The notes beneath the pieces were generated by a model. It ran no database searches and was not told the origin of the DNA. It saw nothing but the letters and a program-made list of their open reading frames with translations. 5,979 bases of DNA from an uncultured Clostridia bacterium. GTDB taxonomy: Bacteria; Bacillota; Clostridia; Christensenellales; CAG-314. Both the position numbers and the translations under genes were made by a program. This document shows, piece by piece, positions 1-5,340 of this stretch (position 1 is the first letter of the stretch; each line of letters opens with the position of its first letter). The stretch covers positions 1 to 5,979 of the forward strand of contig CAKQXG010000127.1 in assembly GCA_934281515.1 (NCBI GenBank), read 5' to 3'.

Positions 1-45
1 AATATCTTCGATTTCCTGTTAAAACCGGATAATCTTAATTTGTAA
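1..45 (+). CDS. possible C-terminal end of an upstream gene (partial)
   Basis: Frame 1 is open from the window edge to a TAA at 43-45 and reads NIFDFLLKPDNLNL. The residues look protein-like, and the stop overlaps the weak ribosome binding site (TAAGGT) of the WYL fragment that starts at 55, as is common inside operons. Fourteen open codons can easily occur by chance, so this is only a hint that a gene runs in from the left. No family can be named. Confidence 0.3.
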   Translation, partial: NIFDFLLKPDNLNL

Positions 46-54
46 GGTAATACC

Positions 55-171
55 ATGGCAAAGAACACGGATAGTTCAATAAAGCTATTAGTCTTATACG
101 ACATACTGTTAAAATCGACCGACGAAGAACACGCGCTTTCTACAAACGAAATCATAGTGGGCTTGTCTTGA
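55..171 (+). pseudogene. N-terminal fragment of a WYL-domain transcriptional regulator
   Basis: ATG 55 opens a 38-codon frame starting MAKNTDSSIKLLVLYDILLK, followed by STDEEHALSTNEII. This matches the start of the winged-helix DNA-binding domain of WYL-family regulators as known in Clostridia (pattern KLLYLxxIL...TDEEHxLTxxEII). After Ile34 the similarity stops: the last four codons (VGLS) and the TGA at 169-171 lie inside the left arm of an inverted repeat beginning at 157. Intact members are usually about 300 residues, with the ligand-sensing WYL domain after the helix-turn-helix; neither the rest of the helix-turn-helix nor WYL is found in this window. A weak ribosome site (TAAGGT) lies about 8 bases before ATG. 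The family call rests on remembered N-terminal similarity, and the fragment is too short to act as a regulator. Confidence 0.6.
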
Positions 172-213
172 TACGAGAGCGGCTCGGCTTCGCCTCGCCG
201 CAGACAAGCCCAC
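157..213. repeat. 12-bp perfect inverted repeat enclosing a second hairpin
   Basis: GTGGGCTTGTCT at 157-168 is the exact reverse complement of AGACAAGCCCAC at 202-213. Between the arms, after a 10-base bulge (169-178), a GC-rich hairpin occupies 179-201 (GCGGC/GCCGC, a 2x2 internal loop, GGC/GCC, loop TTC). There is no U-run on either side, so it does not look like an intrinsic terminator. The left arm begins exactly where the WYL reading frame loses its family similarity, so it may be the end of an inserted or joined segment. Confidence 0.7.
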
Positions 214-319
214 GCACAGACCAAAACCGACCGATTAAACCGAATTTGATTTAACTTCGGGCTTGTTATTTAACAGCCACAAAAACTGCCGTCAAATTTA
301 ACGCAACCGCCCGTATAGA

Positions 320-407
320 TAAATGAAAGCGCGGACGGAAGGCGAAGTCGCCGCTAAACCGCTTGGCGATCTTTCGCCTTTTTCTCCGTCCGCGCGCATT
401 TCATTTA
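320..407. repeat. long imperfect inverted repeat, 20 paired bases
   Basis: Bases 320-328 pair with 399-407 (9 bp). After a 3-base bulge (396-398), bases 329-339 pair with 385-395 (11 bp, GC-rich). Further in, GGCGAA 341-346 can pair with TTCGCC 373-378, or alternatively GGCGA 341-345 with TCGCC 348-352. The competing inner pairings and the long outer stem would make a stable RNA or DNA structure. No promoter or coding role is evident. Confidence 0.65.
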
Positions 408-462
408 GGGCTATTGTGGGGGCGTGTGCGCCTTTTAATTTGCTTTCGGCATTTGGTCGCAC

Positions 463-500
463 AAGAAAAGGTTTGACAAAAGCAGTCAAGCCTTTTTCTT
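463..500. terminator. terminator-like hairpin, U-rich on both strands
   Basis: A stem of about 15 bp (463-477 with 485-500, one G-T pair and one bulge, 7-base loop) has the core GGTTTGAC / GTCAAGCC followed by TTTTTCTT on the plus strand and TTTTCTT on the minus strand. It can therefore end transcription from either side. No gene directly upstream on either strand is recognisable, which leaves open whether it ends a noncoding RNA from the left. Confidence 0.6.
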
Positions 501-653
501 ATGCCCCTTTGCTGTCGCTGCCTTTTTGCTACAGTGTACGGGCAACAAAATGACGTAGCGCTCCGATGCTCTCCGCTTACCGCCGAAAGGCACGGACGGA
601 CGAAGCCCTTCACTTCCGCCGACGCCGCATCCTTGTATAGTGGTGCAAATATA

Positions 654-685
654 AACAGGACTTGACAAATCTGTCAAGTCCTGTT
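654..685 (-). terminator. intrinsic terminator of the Spo0A-like gene
   Basis: A perfect 14-bp stem (AACAGGACTTGACA 654-667 with 672-685, loop AATC) lies 27 bases beyond the stop codon of the minus-strand Spo0A-like gene. On the minus strand it is followed by TATATTT, on the plus strand by TTGTTTGATTT, so it is probably bidirectional. Confidence 0.75.
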
Positions 686-711
686 TTGTTTGATTTGTGT
701 AGTTGCTTTGT

Positions 712-1200
712 TTACCATTGGCTGTGGGTGGCTTCGCGAGGAGCGGCGTCTCGGGTTGACTGTGAAAGTCGGTCGGTGTGGTTGGCGAAATCGGCGGCAT
801 GTTTTAGTTTTTCTTGGTCAACGTAAATCATTCTTATCGCAACTTCGGTGATAAAATCGCTGTTTGTCGGCGGATAGTGCGGGTCACAGATGTCATAGCC
901 TAGTTCTTTGTTGATCTTCTGCAATGTCTTGTTGTTGTGACAGTCGGCAATTGTGTTGCGTATTGCACGTTCCACATTGCCTGCCTTGGTATGGTGGTAT
1001 CTGGCAATGGCTGCGTACAGATCCATCGTTTTGATAAATTGTTTCGGGCAAAGCAATTTAATCAGCAGCGCGTCCTCCAGATAGCGTGTGCCTACAAGTT
1101 TGTTGCGAAAATTGAGATTCAACAATAACCCTTTTATTCTGTGTCTGATTGCGGCGCTGTCTACCGATGCATTGACTGCGGTTGTTTGTTTTGTTTCCAT
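712..1200 (-). CDS. Spo0A C-terminal-domain protein without receiver domain
   Basis: The 162-residue product is a DNA-binding protein of the Spo0A effector-domain type. Residues about 18-125 align by eye with the whole Spo0A C-terminal domain: RIKGLLLNLNF..LVGTRYLEDAL, then the recognition-helix motif AGNVERAIRNTI (73-84; Spo0A has ASRVERAIRHAI), then PPTNSDFI (110-117; Spo0A has KPTNSEFI). Canonical Spo0A is about 265 residues with an N-terminal phosphoreceiver; here nothing precedes the domain except about 17 polar residues, so phosphorelay control is not possible through this protein itself. The 37-residue tail after 125 is polar and unassigned. ATG 1200 is chosen over the in-frame start at 1389 because AAGGTGA sits 5-6 bases before it and the longer start would reach upstream of the promoter. 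It is transcribed alone, from the promoter at 1295-1323 to the terminator at 654-685. Arg before VER is replaced by Asn, which may alter DNA preference. Confidence 0.87.
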   Translation of the reverse strand: METKQTTAVNASVDSAAIRHRIKGLLLNLNFRNKLVGTRYLEDALLIKLLCPKQFIKTMDLYAAIARYHHTKAGNVERAIRNTIADCHNNKTLQKINKELGYDICDPHYPPTNSDFITEVAIRMIYVDQEKLKHAADFANHTDRLSQSTRDAAPREATHSQW

Positions 1201-1294
1201 TTTTTCACCTTCAAGTTTGTTATTTGCCACCCGTACGTTTCGACTTTGTTGATAGATTTTAAGTTTGTTTTCAGCTCGGCGGTGGATTGCAATT

Positions 1295-1323
1295 ATTATA
1301 TCACGCCGCGTTAAATAATGCAA
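1295..1323 (-). promoter_or_regulatory. sigma-A promoter of the Spo0A-like gene
   Basis: On the minus strand TTGCAT (1323-1318) is followed after exactly 17 bases by a perfect TATAAT (1300-1295). Transcription would start near 1288, giving a leader of about 88 bases before ATG 1200. The leader holds a one-mismatch Spo0A-box core (AGTCGAA, plus-strand 1239-1245). Confidence 0.75.
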
Positions 1324-1333
1324 TGTATTTTTG

Positions 1334-1373
1334 AAAATAAATCGAAAAATTTTGTGAAATAAAAAATAAATCG
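1334..1373 (+). repeat. 11-bp direct repeat AAAATAAATCG
   Basis: AAAATAAATCG occurs at 1334-1344 and again at 1363-1373, 29 bp apart, in the AT-rich region upstream of the Spo0A-like promoter. It may be an operator or simply low-complexity sequence. Confidence 0.3.
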
Positions 1374-1383
1374 GCGTTGTGAG

Positions 1384-1412
1384 TTGCAAATGAGCGGATT
1401 AAGATATAAAAT
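1384..1412 (+). promoter_or_regulatory. possible plus-strand promoter
   Basis: TTGCAA (1384-1389) lies 17 bases before TAAAAT (1407-1412; 5 of 6 bases match the consensus), which would start transcription near 1419 toward the transglutaminase-like gene. The tandem Spo0A boxes at 1456-1472 would then lie just downstream of the start. The region is AT-rich, so chance matches are easy. Confidence 0.35.
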
Positions 1413-1435
1413 ACATTAAAAAGGTGCACTGATTT

Positions 1436-1555
1436 ATGTCTAAAAATAGGCAAACTGTCGAAAATTGTCGAATTTCTTTCGTTGGTTTTTCATCAATTTC
1501 TTCTCGTTTGTCAAGGATAAAACAAAAAACGATCGGTAAAACAGTTTTGTCGTAA
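1436..1555 (+). CDS. weakly supported 39-codon ORF ahead of the surface-protein gene
   Basis: ATG 1436 opens 39 codons (MSKNRQTVENCRISFVGFSS to KTIGKTVLS) and ends at TAA 1553-1555. AAGGTG at 1420-1425 is 10 bases upstream, a usable but loose ribosome site. The product is basic and Ser-rich, has no hydrophobic stretch and resembles nothing I know. It runs over two perfect Spo0A-box cores, which argues that the DNA here is regulatory rather than coding. It overlaps the open part (from 1540) of the transglutaminase frame in another register, so it could also be a foreign 5' piece joined out of frame. Confidence 0.2.
   Translation: MSKNRQTVENCRISFVGFSSISSRLSRIKQKTIGKTVLS
1456..1472 (+). promoter_or_regulatory. 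tandem Spo0A boxes (TGTCGAA x2, 10 bp apart)
   Basis: TGTCGAA is present at 1456-1462 and again at 1466-1472, in the same orientation with 3 bases between. This is the 0A-box core, and a head-to-tail 10-bp repeat is the arrangement by which Spo0A effector domains bind as a tandem dimer at sites such as the abrB promoter (established knowledge). The pair lies between the divergent Spo0A-like gene and the transglutaminase-like gene. A one-mismatch copy (TGTCGTA) follows at 1548-1554. Confidence 0.6.
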
Positions 1556-1599
1556 ATAAAGATTTTGCTGTCACGGCAGCCAAGACAGAGTTTCAGACC

Positions 1600-3792
1600 G
1601 TGATTACCGACCTGACCGCACAAGTGAGCGGCGCTAAAACGGTTGCCGACAAAATTGTCCTTGCCAACAAGCTTGTGTGTGAAAAGGCAAGTTACAGTTT
1701 TCAAGCCGACGGCAGTGCAGTGCAGCAGGCGCAGATTCGCACGGCATACGGCGCACTTGTCAACGGCTACGCGGTGTGCGAAGGATATGCACATGCATTG
1801 AAAGTGTTGCTTGACAGGCAAAATATTCCGTCCGTAGAAGTGCAAGGCTATGTTGCCGACGACAACGGTGGTTTGCAACCGCACGCGTGGCTGCACGTCA
1901 AGGTCGACGGCAAGTGGTATCTGGTTGATCCGACGTTTAACGACAACGACAAGCTCGACTTCCGTTTGCTTGCAGGCAGCAATACCACGGCAGAGTATAC
2001 GCCCGTTGCGCAGGTGTCCAACAGCGGGTTCGAAGTGAATTACCCAACGTTGGCAACCGCCGACTACGGCAAGGAAGAGCTGAAAGTCCGCGTCTCATAC
2101 AGCGAAACAAGCGATGCCGAAACAGGCAATACCAAGCGGTGGCAGGACATTGCTTTCGAGTACAACGGCGTGACAGATGCAAACGAACTGAAAGAAAGCG
2201 GTTTTTACCTTGTTGCCCGTCATCGTACGATTGACGAAAACGGGCAAATAGGCGATTGGCTCCCTTGTTTTGCGGTGTATCCCTTCTGGCACGACGATAC
2301 ATTCTCCGTCAACGATAATGTTTTCAGCACGCAATTGTTTGTAACTAAGCAGGCTCCTGATGATGGAGAAATGGGCATTTACAATTCGTTTGACTTCGAC
2401 AAAGTTCTGGCAATAAGCGACGAACTGATAAACGACAACTTTAAACCGGGAAACGTCTCTCCTATGGTAAAAAGCATTGTGCCGGGCGCCAATACCACGT
2501 TGGATCCGACCAGGACATACGAAGTGTCGGTGATCTACGACATGAACCTTAAACTTGTTGACGAGAGCAAGCCTGTCGGAGTGCAGGTGTTCAGTACAAG
2601 TGCGCCCGACCTTGCCGAGCACTGTAAGATAGAAAATGCAACATTGTACGGTCTCGACGGTGTGCGGTTTAAACTTACCCCTAGTCCGATGTATAAACAC
2701 GACAACATCAGGTACACGTTTGTGTTCAGCAACGTTACGGGTGCTAACGGGGCAAAACTTGCAATGGCAAGCCTTACCTTTGCACGCAAGTTTGTGGTGT
2801 GCGGCAAGGTGTTTGGCGACGACCGTCTGTACGTGGACGCTGTGGCAAGTCCCACGCTTGTAGATACGTCAGACCTGTCGGCGAGCGGTTTTGTTGACAG
2901 CAACGGAAACGTGGTGTCGGCAAACCAACGCAGTCAACTTATGCTTGTGGCAAGCAGCGTTGACGGTCTCGATAACGCCGCTATTACCAATTCGGCGGAA
3001 GAGAAGATTGGCGACGGACAAATTGTTGCATCGTCGACTTATGAGTTGGATCTGCACATTTGCGGCGGACTTACCAAAATACCCGACGGCTCCTTTGTGC
3101 GCGTGGCGTTCGGTTTCCCCGCGGGTTACGGGCCGGAGAACGAAGGCGTGACGTTTAAGGTGTTCCACTACAAGCGCGGCGCCGACGGCAATATAGACCC
3201 TGCGCTTACCGAAGAGATTCCCTGCGTTGTTACGCGGTACGGCATTGTCGTGACGGTAAACAGTTTCAGTCCGTTTATGGTGGCGGCGGTTCGCGGCGTC
3301 GGCAATGCGCAACGTAACGTGTATGCGTCCGTCGGTACTGTCGGCGGCACGCTTACTGCGGAAGTGACAAGCGGCGGCAAAACAAGCGTTAAACAAGGCA
3401 TAGTGTCGCTTACAAGTGGAGAAAGCGTTACATACACTGTAACTGCGGCAGACGGTTACCGGACCGACTACGTTGTACTCAACGGCAAATTGACCAGGCT
3501 CGACAATGGCAAACTGACCCTTAATTACGACGAGTTGCAACAGGACAACACACTGTCCGTAGCGTTTGTAACCAAGGCAACGGCAGCGAAAGAGAAGGCA
3601 AACGGCGTAACAAACCTTGACGGCAGTTTTGTAACAAACCAAGGCAACTATGTTCCCGACAACGGCAATGCTAACAACGGCAATGCGGACAACGGCTCCG
3701 CAATAGTGATAGTATGCGTTGCTGTGGCGGCTGTGCTGGTTGTTGCGGCGGTAGTGACTGTGGTGCTTGTTCGCAAGCGCAAAGCGAAGTAA
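1600..3792 (+). CDS. transglutaminase-like surface protein, C-terminally membrane-anchored, 5'-truncated
   Basis: The 730 residues counted from GTG 1600 carry a transglutaminase/protease-like domain near the start (about 15-125). It has the Cys-His-Asp triad in typical context: Cys60 in GYAVCEGYA, His95 in PHAWLHV, Asp110 in YLVDPTF. The middle (about 150-560) is a long beta-rich extracellular-type region without a family I can name. Residues about 565-660 resemble a divergent InlB-type beta repeat (GVGGTL..., GYRTDYVVLNG...LSVAF). An Asn/Gly-rich linker (NGNANNGNADNG) leads to a 24-residue hydrophobic helix (701-724) and RKRKAK, so the protein should be anchored facing outward. GTG 1600 has no ribosome site. 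The frame is already open and protein-like from 1540 (stop TAA 1537-1539) but offers no earlier start, and there is no signal peptide. The true 5' end is therefore missing and the gene is probably not functional as it stands. Terminator at 3811-3844. Confidence 0.82.
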   Translation: MITDLTAQVSGAKTVADKIVLANKLVCEKASYSFQADGSAVQQAQIRTAYGALVNGYAVCEGYAHALKVLLDRQNIPSVEVQGYVADDNGGLQPHAWLHVKVDGKWYLVDPTFNDNDKLDFRLLAGSNTTAEYTPVAQVSNSGFEVNYPTLATADYGKEELKVRVSYSETSDAETGNTKRWQDIAFEYNGVTDANELKESGFYLVARHRTIDENGQIGDWLPCFAVYPFWHDDTFSVNDNVFSTQLFVTKQAPDDGEMGIYNSFDFDKVLAISDELINDNFKPGNVSPMVKSIVPGANTTLDPTRTYEVSVIYDMNLKLVDESKPVGVQVFSTSAPDLAEHCKIENATLYGLDGVRFKLTPSPMYKHDNIRYTFVFSNVTGANGAKLAMASLTFARKFVVCGKVFGDDRLYVDAVASPTLVDTSDLSASGFVDSNGNVVSANQRSQLMLVASSVDGLDNAAITNSAEEKIGDGQIVASSTYELDLHICGGLTKIPDGSFVRVAFGFPAGYGPENEGVTFKVFHYKRGADGNIDPALTEEIPCVVTRYGIVVTVNSFSPFMVAAVRGVGNAQRNVYASVGTVGGTLTAEVTSGGKTSVKQGIVSLTSGESVTYTVTAADGYRTDYVVLNGKLTRLDNGKLTLNYDELQQDNTLSVAFVTKATAAKEKANGVTNLDGSFVTNQGNYVPDNGNANNGNADNGSAIVIVCVAVAAVLVVAAVVTVVLVRKRKAK

Positions 3793-3810
3793 AGGCGCAA
3801 ACGACATGAC

Positions 3811-3844
3811 AAAAGGACGATCGAACAAATTCGACCGTCCTTTT
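3811..3844. terminator. bidirectional intrinsic terminator
   Basis: AAAAGGACGATCGAA (3811-3825) pairs with 3830-3844 around the loop CAAA, with one A-C mismatch. The stem begins with AAAA and ends with TTTT, so it can act on both strands. It lies 18 bases after the stop of the transglutaminase-like gene and, on the minus strand, 24 bases after the stop of the possible gene tail at 3869-3946. Confidence 0.8.
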
Positions 3845-3868
3845 ACTTGTATAAAGTTGTTTTTTCGG

Positions 3869-3946
3869 CTATTCCGTAATCAACGTACCGCCAAGTTGTT
3901 TCAGGTCGGCTTGCATACCTGTGCCTTCCGCGCCGTTGTCGCCGTT
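3869..3946 (-). pseudogene. possible C-terminal remnant of a lost minus-strand gene
   Basis: On the minus strand 25 codons read NGDNGAEGTGMQADLKQLGG followed by TLITE and TAG (3871-3869), bounded upstream by an in-frame TGA (3949-3947). The composition and ending look like a real protein tail, and a bidirectional terminator sits 24 bases beyond the stop, just where a convergent gene would need it. I cannot name a family. Twenty-five codons can stay open by chance, so the case rests mainly on the position beside the terminator. Confidence 0.3.
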
Positions 3947-3982
3947 TCAATACAATACAGTCTATGTGAACAATTTTGGGGC

Positions 3983-4010
3983 TTTACTTTTGCATTTGTT
4001 GTGGTATAAT
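3983..4010 (+). promoter_or_regulatory. sigma-A promoter with extended -10 for the flavin reductase operon
   Basis: TTTACT (3983-3988) and a perfect TATAAT (4005-4010) are separated by 16 bases. TGG directly before the -10 gives the extended TGN-TATAAT form, which compensates for the weak -35. Transcription would start near 4017, leaving a leader of about 75 bases before ATG 4093. Confidence 0.7.
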
Positions 4011-4018
4011 ATTTCTAC

Positions 4019-4086
4019 AAGGAGGTTTGCGCCTGTTATTCTACTGCGGTTGCGTTTGTAACGGCAACGCTAAAATCGGGCGATAG
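4019..4086 (+). promoter_or_regulatory. leader with strong Shine-Dalgarno and possible Cys-rich leader peptide
   Basis: A perfect AAGGAGG (4019-4025) sits at the very start of the predicted mRNA, 67 bases ahead of the ATG of the operon's first gene, too far to serve it. Downstream one frame with possible non-ATG starts (TTG 4027, only 1 base away; CTG 4033, 7 bases away) reads LLFYCGCVCNGNAKIGR and ends at TAG 4084-4086, six bases before ATG 4093. Within it a hairpin can form (GTTG-CGTT / AACG-G-CAAC). A short coupled leader peptide is one reading; a relic ribosome site of a deleted gene is another. Confidence 0.35.
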
Positions 4087-4092
4087 ACAAAT

Positions 4093-5010
4093 ATGGCAAA
4101 TTTCAGACAGCTTAAAGTGGTGGACAACTTTTACCAAAACAACTTGTTTTTCCCGATGCCCACGGTGGAGATATCTACTTTGTGCGAGGACGGTACTACC
4201 AACATCGGTAGTTACTCGTTGGTTTTTCCGTACTACATTGCCGGCAAGGACTACTACGCAATGATACTGGAGTGTCGCAACTCGTCCAACACGGCGCAAA
4301 ATATTCTGCGTAACGGCAAGTGTGCGCTAAACTTCATCAAGGACGATCGCAAGTACTTTCGCGAAGCGGTGCGGCTTGGTTTCCCCGGCAAAACTCCGCA
4401 AGAAAAGATGAAAGATTGCATTTTCGAGCTTGTCGCGGGGCAGGCCGAGGGCGAACGTCCGCTTGTCATAAAGGACGCCTATCAGGTCATCGAGTGCACC
4501 TGGGACGACCAATTGGAGGACGCCTACAAGTGCAAACAGCACATCGGCAAGTTGGAGGGCGTAGAGCCGCCGTACAACAACTTTAACGGTATCACGTCCA
4601 AGTTCGGTTGCCACTTTATCCTTAAAATCGACAACATTCTTATGGAAGAAAAGTACGCCGACGCACTCAAAAACGGACTTACGCGCGGTGCATTTCCCAA
4701 TGTGCCTGTGGACTACGGCTACCACGACAGCAAAAACTTTTGGTACAAGCCCTTTAAGGGATTTTTGCCCGTGGCGGAGAAGATCGCCGAAAGTAACGCC
4801 GCCTCGGTAGAAAGCGTAATGTACTGCGCCGAGCGGTTGGACACCAAGGTGCGCTTTACCAGAGAAGCTTGCGAGATGTACGTCAAGATTCCGCGCCCGT
4901 TTATGAAGGCGGCTTTGTTGCAGATTGCCGAAATTGCCGAAAAGAACGGCATAGAAGTGATCGACAAGCAAGCGGCGGAACGCATTGCCGAAATCCGCAA
5001 AAAGAAGTAG
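4093..5010 (+). CDS. flavin reductase-like (FMN-binding split barrel) protein
   Basis: The 305-residue product is probably a cytoplasmic flavoprotein. Residues about 15-180 fit the flavin reductase-like split-barrel fold of the flavoredoxin/DIM6 type: MPTVEISTLCEDGTTNIGSY (22-41), where such proteins have PxVxxST..DGxxNxxxxS, and SSNTAQNILRNGKCALNFI (64-82), like the usual KDTxxNIxxTGxFxVN. Residues 252-296 (VRFTREACEMYVKIPRPFMK then AALLQIAEIAEKNGIEVIDKQ) resemble the small PCP_red helical domain known from the end of light-independent protochlorophyllide reductase subunits and from other oxidoreductases; this is a weaker call. The start is fixed by an in-frame TAG at 4084-4086. Its ribosome site is poor (GGGCGA, about 10 bases away), so translation may depend on the leader. 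It is the first gene of an operon and is followed after 23 bases by the cREC gene. The electron donor and acceptor cannot be told from sequence. Confidence 0.8.
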   Translation: MANFRQLKVVDNFYQNNLFFPMPTVEISTLCEDGTTNIGSYSLVFPYYIAGKDYYAMILECRNSSNTAQNILRNGKCALNFIKDDRKYFREAVRLGFPGKTPQEKMKDCIFELVAGQAEGERPLVIKDAYQVIECTWDDQLEDAYKCKQHIGKLEGVEPPYNNFNGITSKFGCHFILKIDNILMEEKYADALKNGLTRGAFPNVPVDYGYHDSKNFWYKPFKGFLPVAEKIAESNAASVESVMYCAERLDTKVRFTREACEMYVKIPRPFMKAALLQIAEIAEKNGIEVIDKQAAERIAEIRKKK

Positions 5011-5033
5011 CGCGACAGTATAAGGAGTATAAA

Positions 5034-5333
5034 GTGAAAATTTGGCTTGACGACGTGCGTGTTGCGCCGCAGGGGTATGTGTGGTGCCGCAGCGTAAACA
5101 GTTGCAAGGAAGCGATACTTGCCGCCGAGCAAAACGGCGAAGAAATAGAGTCGCTGGACCTCGACCACGACATGGGCGACTACTTTCCCGACGGCGGCGA
5201 CGCAATATCTCTCATTGACTGGTTGGTGGAGCGCGACACGGTGTATTCGATAGCGTTGCACACGGCAAACCCCGTAGGGCGTGCCAACATGCAACGCGCC
5301 ATAGACGCCTACTACAGGCGCAAAGCTCGGTAA
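5034..5333 (+). CDS. cyclic-phosphate-processing receiver-like (cREC) domain protein
   Basis: The 99-residue protein is a single small domain of the cREC type, a receiver-like fold proposed from comparative genomics to process cyclic phosphates. Motifs in order: KIWLDDVRVAP (2-12), LDLDHDMGD (41-49), GGDAISLIDWL (54-64) and LHTANPVGRANMQRAI (75-90). These match the family pattern LWLDDxRxxP, SLDHDLG, and HSxNPVGxxxM. The acidic cluster and the His of HTANP are the likely active site; this is family knowledge. The start is GTG 5034: AAGGAG lies 6 bases before it, and MKIWLDD begins the conserved domain at once. A longer frame from 4869 is rejected because it overlaps the upstream gene. The gene follows the flavin reductase-like gene by 23 bases and precedes the next by 7, so it is co-transcribed. 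No partner that makes a cyclic phosphate is seen here. Confidence 0.85.
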   Translation: MKIWLDDVRVAPQGYVWCRSVNSCKEAILAAEQNGEEIESLDLDHDMGDYFPDGGDAISLIDWLVERDTVYSIALHTANPVGRANMQRAIDAYYRRKAR

Positions 5334-5340
5334 AAATCGT

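Larger units (their letters stand above)
214..711. other. gene-free stretch rich in inverted repeats
   Basis: No frame here looks protein-coding: the open frames have no ribosome site and recognisable products are absent. What is visible is structure. AATTTGA 243-249 pairs with TCAAATT 292-298 around a small hairpin (260-278). A long imperfect inverted repeat follows at 320-407, a GGCG/CGCC hairpin with a T-run at 421-436, and two terminator-like hairpins at 463-500 and 654-685. The octamer CGGACGGA occurs near 333 and again near 593. The stretch could be a structured noncoding RNA, a dispersed intergenic repeat, or the remains of a mobile element; the sequence alone does not decide. Confidence 0.5.

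Noticed and set aside
157..213. 5' end of a group II intron interrupting the WYL gene
   Set aside because: The start GTGGG does not fit the GUGYG consensus, no domain V hairpin or reverse transcriptase was found, and the WYL frame does not resume in the window.
323..553. 76-codon plus-strand open frame and overlapping minus-strand frames in the repeat-rich stretch
   Set aside because: They run through the long inverted repeat and the terminator hairpin, lack ribosome sites and have repetitive Ser/Pro/Arg composition.
1201..1389. Longer N-terminus for the Spo0A-like protein, starting at 1389
   Set aside because: It would read through the -35/-10 promoter; the added 63 residues are basic and AT-driven, and a good ribosome site sits before ATG 1200.
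1548..1554. Third Spo0A box (TGTCGTA)
   Set aside because: It has one mismatch in the seven-base core and lies off the 10-bp register of the tandem pair; noted only as a possible weak site.
1399..1896. 165-codon minus-strand open frame reaching into the intergenic region
   Set aside because: Its first two thirds are antisense to the transglutaminase domain; the rest covers AT-rich regulatory DNA with the Spo0A boxes, and no ribosome site is seen.
2395..2401. TTCGACA, a Spo0A-box core match
   Set aside because: It lies deep in the coding sequence of the surface protein and is explained by its Phe-Asp-Lys codons; about one chance match per window is expected.
2869..3828. 319-codon minus-strand open frame
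   Set aside because: It lies opposite the transglutaminase-like gene and its terminator, has a Cys/His/Arg-rich composition typical of an antisense shadow, and shows no family features.
4869..5033. Upstream extension of the cREC protein to 4869
   Set aside because: It overlaps the end of the flavin reductase-like gene in another frame, while GTG 5034 has an ideal ribosome site and starts right at the conserved domain.
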